Assembly (NCBI GenBank): GCA_963210315.1
Contig: OY723258.1
Span: 1,550,001 to 1,614,000 of the forward strand
Source of the DNA: Rhynchopus euleeides
Taxonomy: Eukaryota; Euglenozoa; Diplonemea; Diplonemida; Diplonemidae
Length of the DNA stretch: 64,000 bases
Direction of reading: 5' to 3'
The notes below the pieces were generated by a model. It was not told the origin of the DNA, made no database searches, and worked only from the letters and a program-made list of their open reading frames with translations. The number at the start of each line of letters is the position of its first letter. Within the stretch, counting starts at the first letter, position 1. This document shows positions 63,625 to 64,000 of the stretch, one piece after another. A program made the position numbers and the translations under genes.

Positions 63625-63984
63625 CCCCCCCCCCCCCCCCCCCGACGTTCACGACCCCCCAGAAAATTACCCCAGCCCCTGCCCCCCCCCCCCCCCCTGA
63701 CAGATTGTCTTGAAACCCTCGCGCAATTATGGGTGGAAGGGGCTGGGTAAAACACCCTTCTCCGCCTCGTTTCGTGCCAAAAAAACAAAGGGGGTTCTAA
63801 AAAAATCTCTCGACCCCCCCTGAACGTGAGACAGTTTCAGCCGAAGGCACCGCCTGCAATGTATGTGAATGTGAGGGACCCGGCCACATCTGTACACCTT
63901 ACCCTTTCTCTACATCAATACCACACCCCTCCCTGTCTGCGAGTCTCCTGTCTCTGCAGACTGTCTACCTTTCTCTCTCTCGTC
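63625..63984. other. C-rich intergenic region
   Basis: C runs at 63625-63642 and 63684-63699, then mixed sequence. The last 30 bases are pyrimidine-rich (TTTCTCTCTCTCGTC) after CTGCAG at 63954-63959. Confidence 0.5.
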
Positions 63985-64000
63985 ATGCGTATCTCGACCC
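63985..64000 (+). CDS. Possible start of a gene running off the right edge
   Basis: An ATG at 63985 follows a CAG and a (TC)n leader, the same arrangement as before the gene at 33433. Only five codons are visible (Met-Arg-Ile-Ser-Thr), so no product can be given. Confidence 0.2.

Overview
The window looks like nuclear DNA from a repeat-rich, free-living protist. It has long intronless ORFs, PH/UBA and tetraspan proteins, DUF4116-type repeats, a class III nucleotide cyclase of protist type, and eukaryotic DNA transposons (hAT-like, piggyBac-like and several unassigned families). Every convincing gene is on the + strand. Several starts follow long pyrimidine tracts, some with a nearby AG, which would fit polycistronic transcription with trans-splicing. 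With the cyclase type this suggests a euglenozoan (bodonid or diplonemid-like), but that is inference; no spliced-leader or rRNA gene was seen.

Genes, left to right: the C-terminal end of an Hsp33-type redox chaperone (1-239); a ubiquitin-like plus DUF4116-repeat protein (2399-4480); a membrane-anchored cyclase broken across two frames (5388-6882) whose last conserved segment runs in frame into a very large beta-rich, probably extracellular protein (to 11135); a PH-UBA-UBA protein with a long disordered tail (20570-23011); an intact-looking hAT transposase (27347-29674) inside its own transposon; and two neighbouring tetraspan membrane proteins (33433-35115 and 37801-38664). From 38665 to 63984 no host gene could be supported.

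Most of the rest is a nested transposon landscape. Element C (12516-17758, 39123-46045 and a fragment at 61513-61559) has terminal inverted repeats, 2-bp target duplications and long arrays of TACATGTA/TTGCATG palindromes. Into it have inserted element F (12614-16019, ending in a 389-bp tandem array), element D (39150-40107, built of palindromes centred on TAAATTA), element B, and four further copies of element A besides the one in the first C. Elements A (six copies, about 810 bp) and B (three copies, 329 bp) duplicate TA. Non-autonomous hAT-like elements lie at 19413-20102, 46075-46503 and 61592-62472, with 8-bp target duplications where these can be read. A pair of practically identical 1.6-kb piggyBac-like elements with TTAA ends forms a large inverted repeat at 52382-55753. 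A composite at 25901-31677 holds the autonomous hAT element and a GGGGGGGTC-ended element.

Two patterns stand out. Each element family carries its own self-complementary short word in its subterminal arrays. A dispersed 50-60 bp repeat with a perfect 9-bp GC hairpin occurs eight times on both strands.
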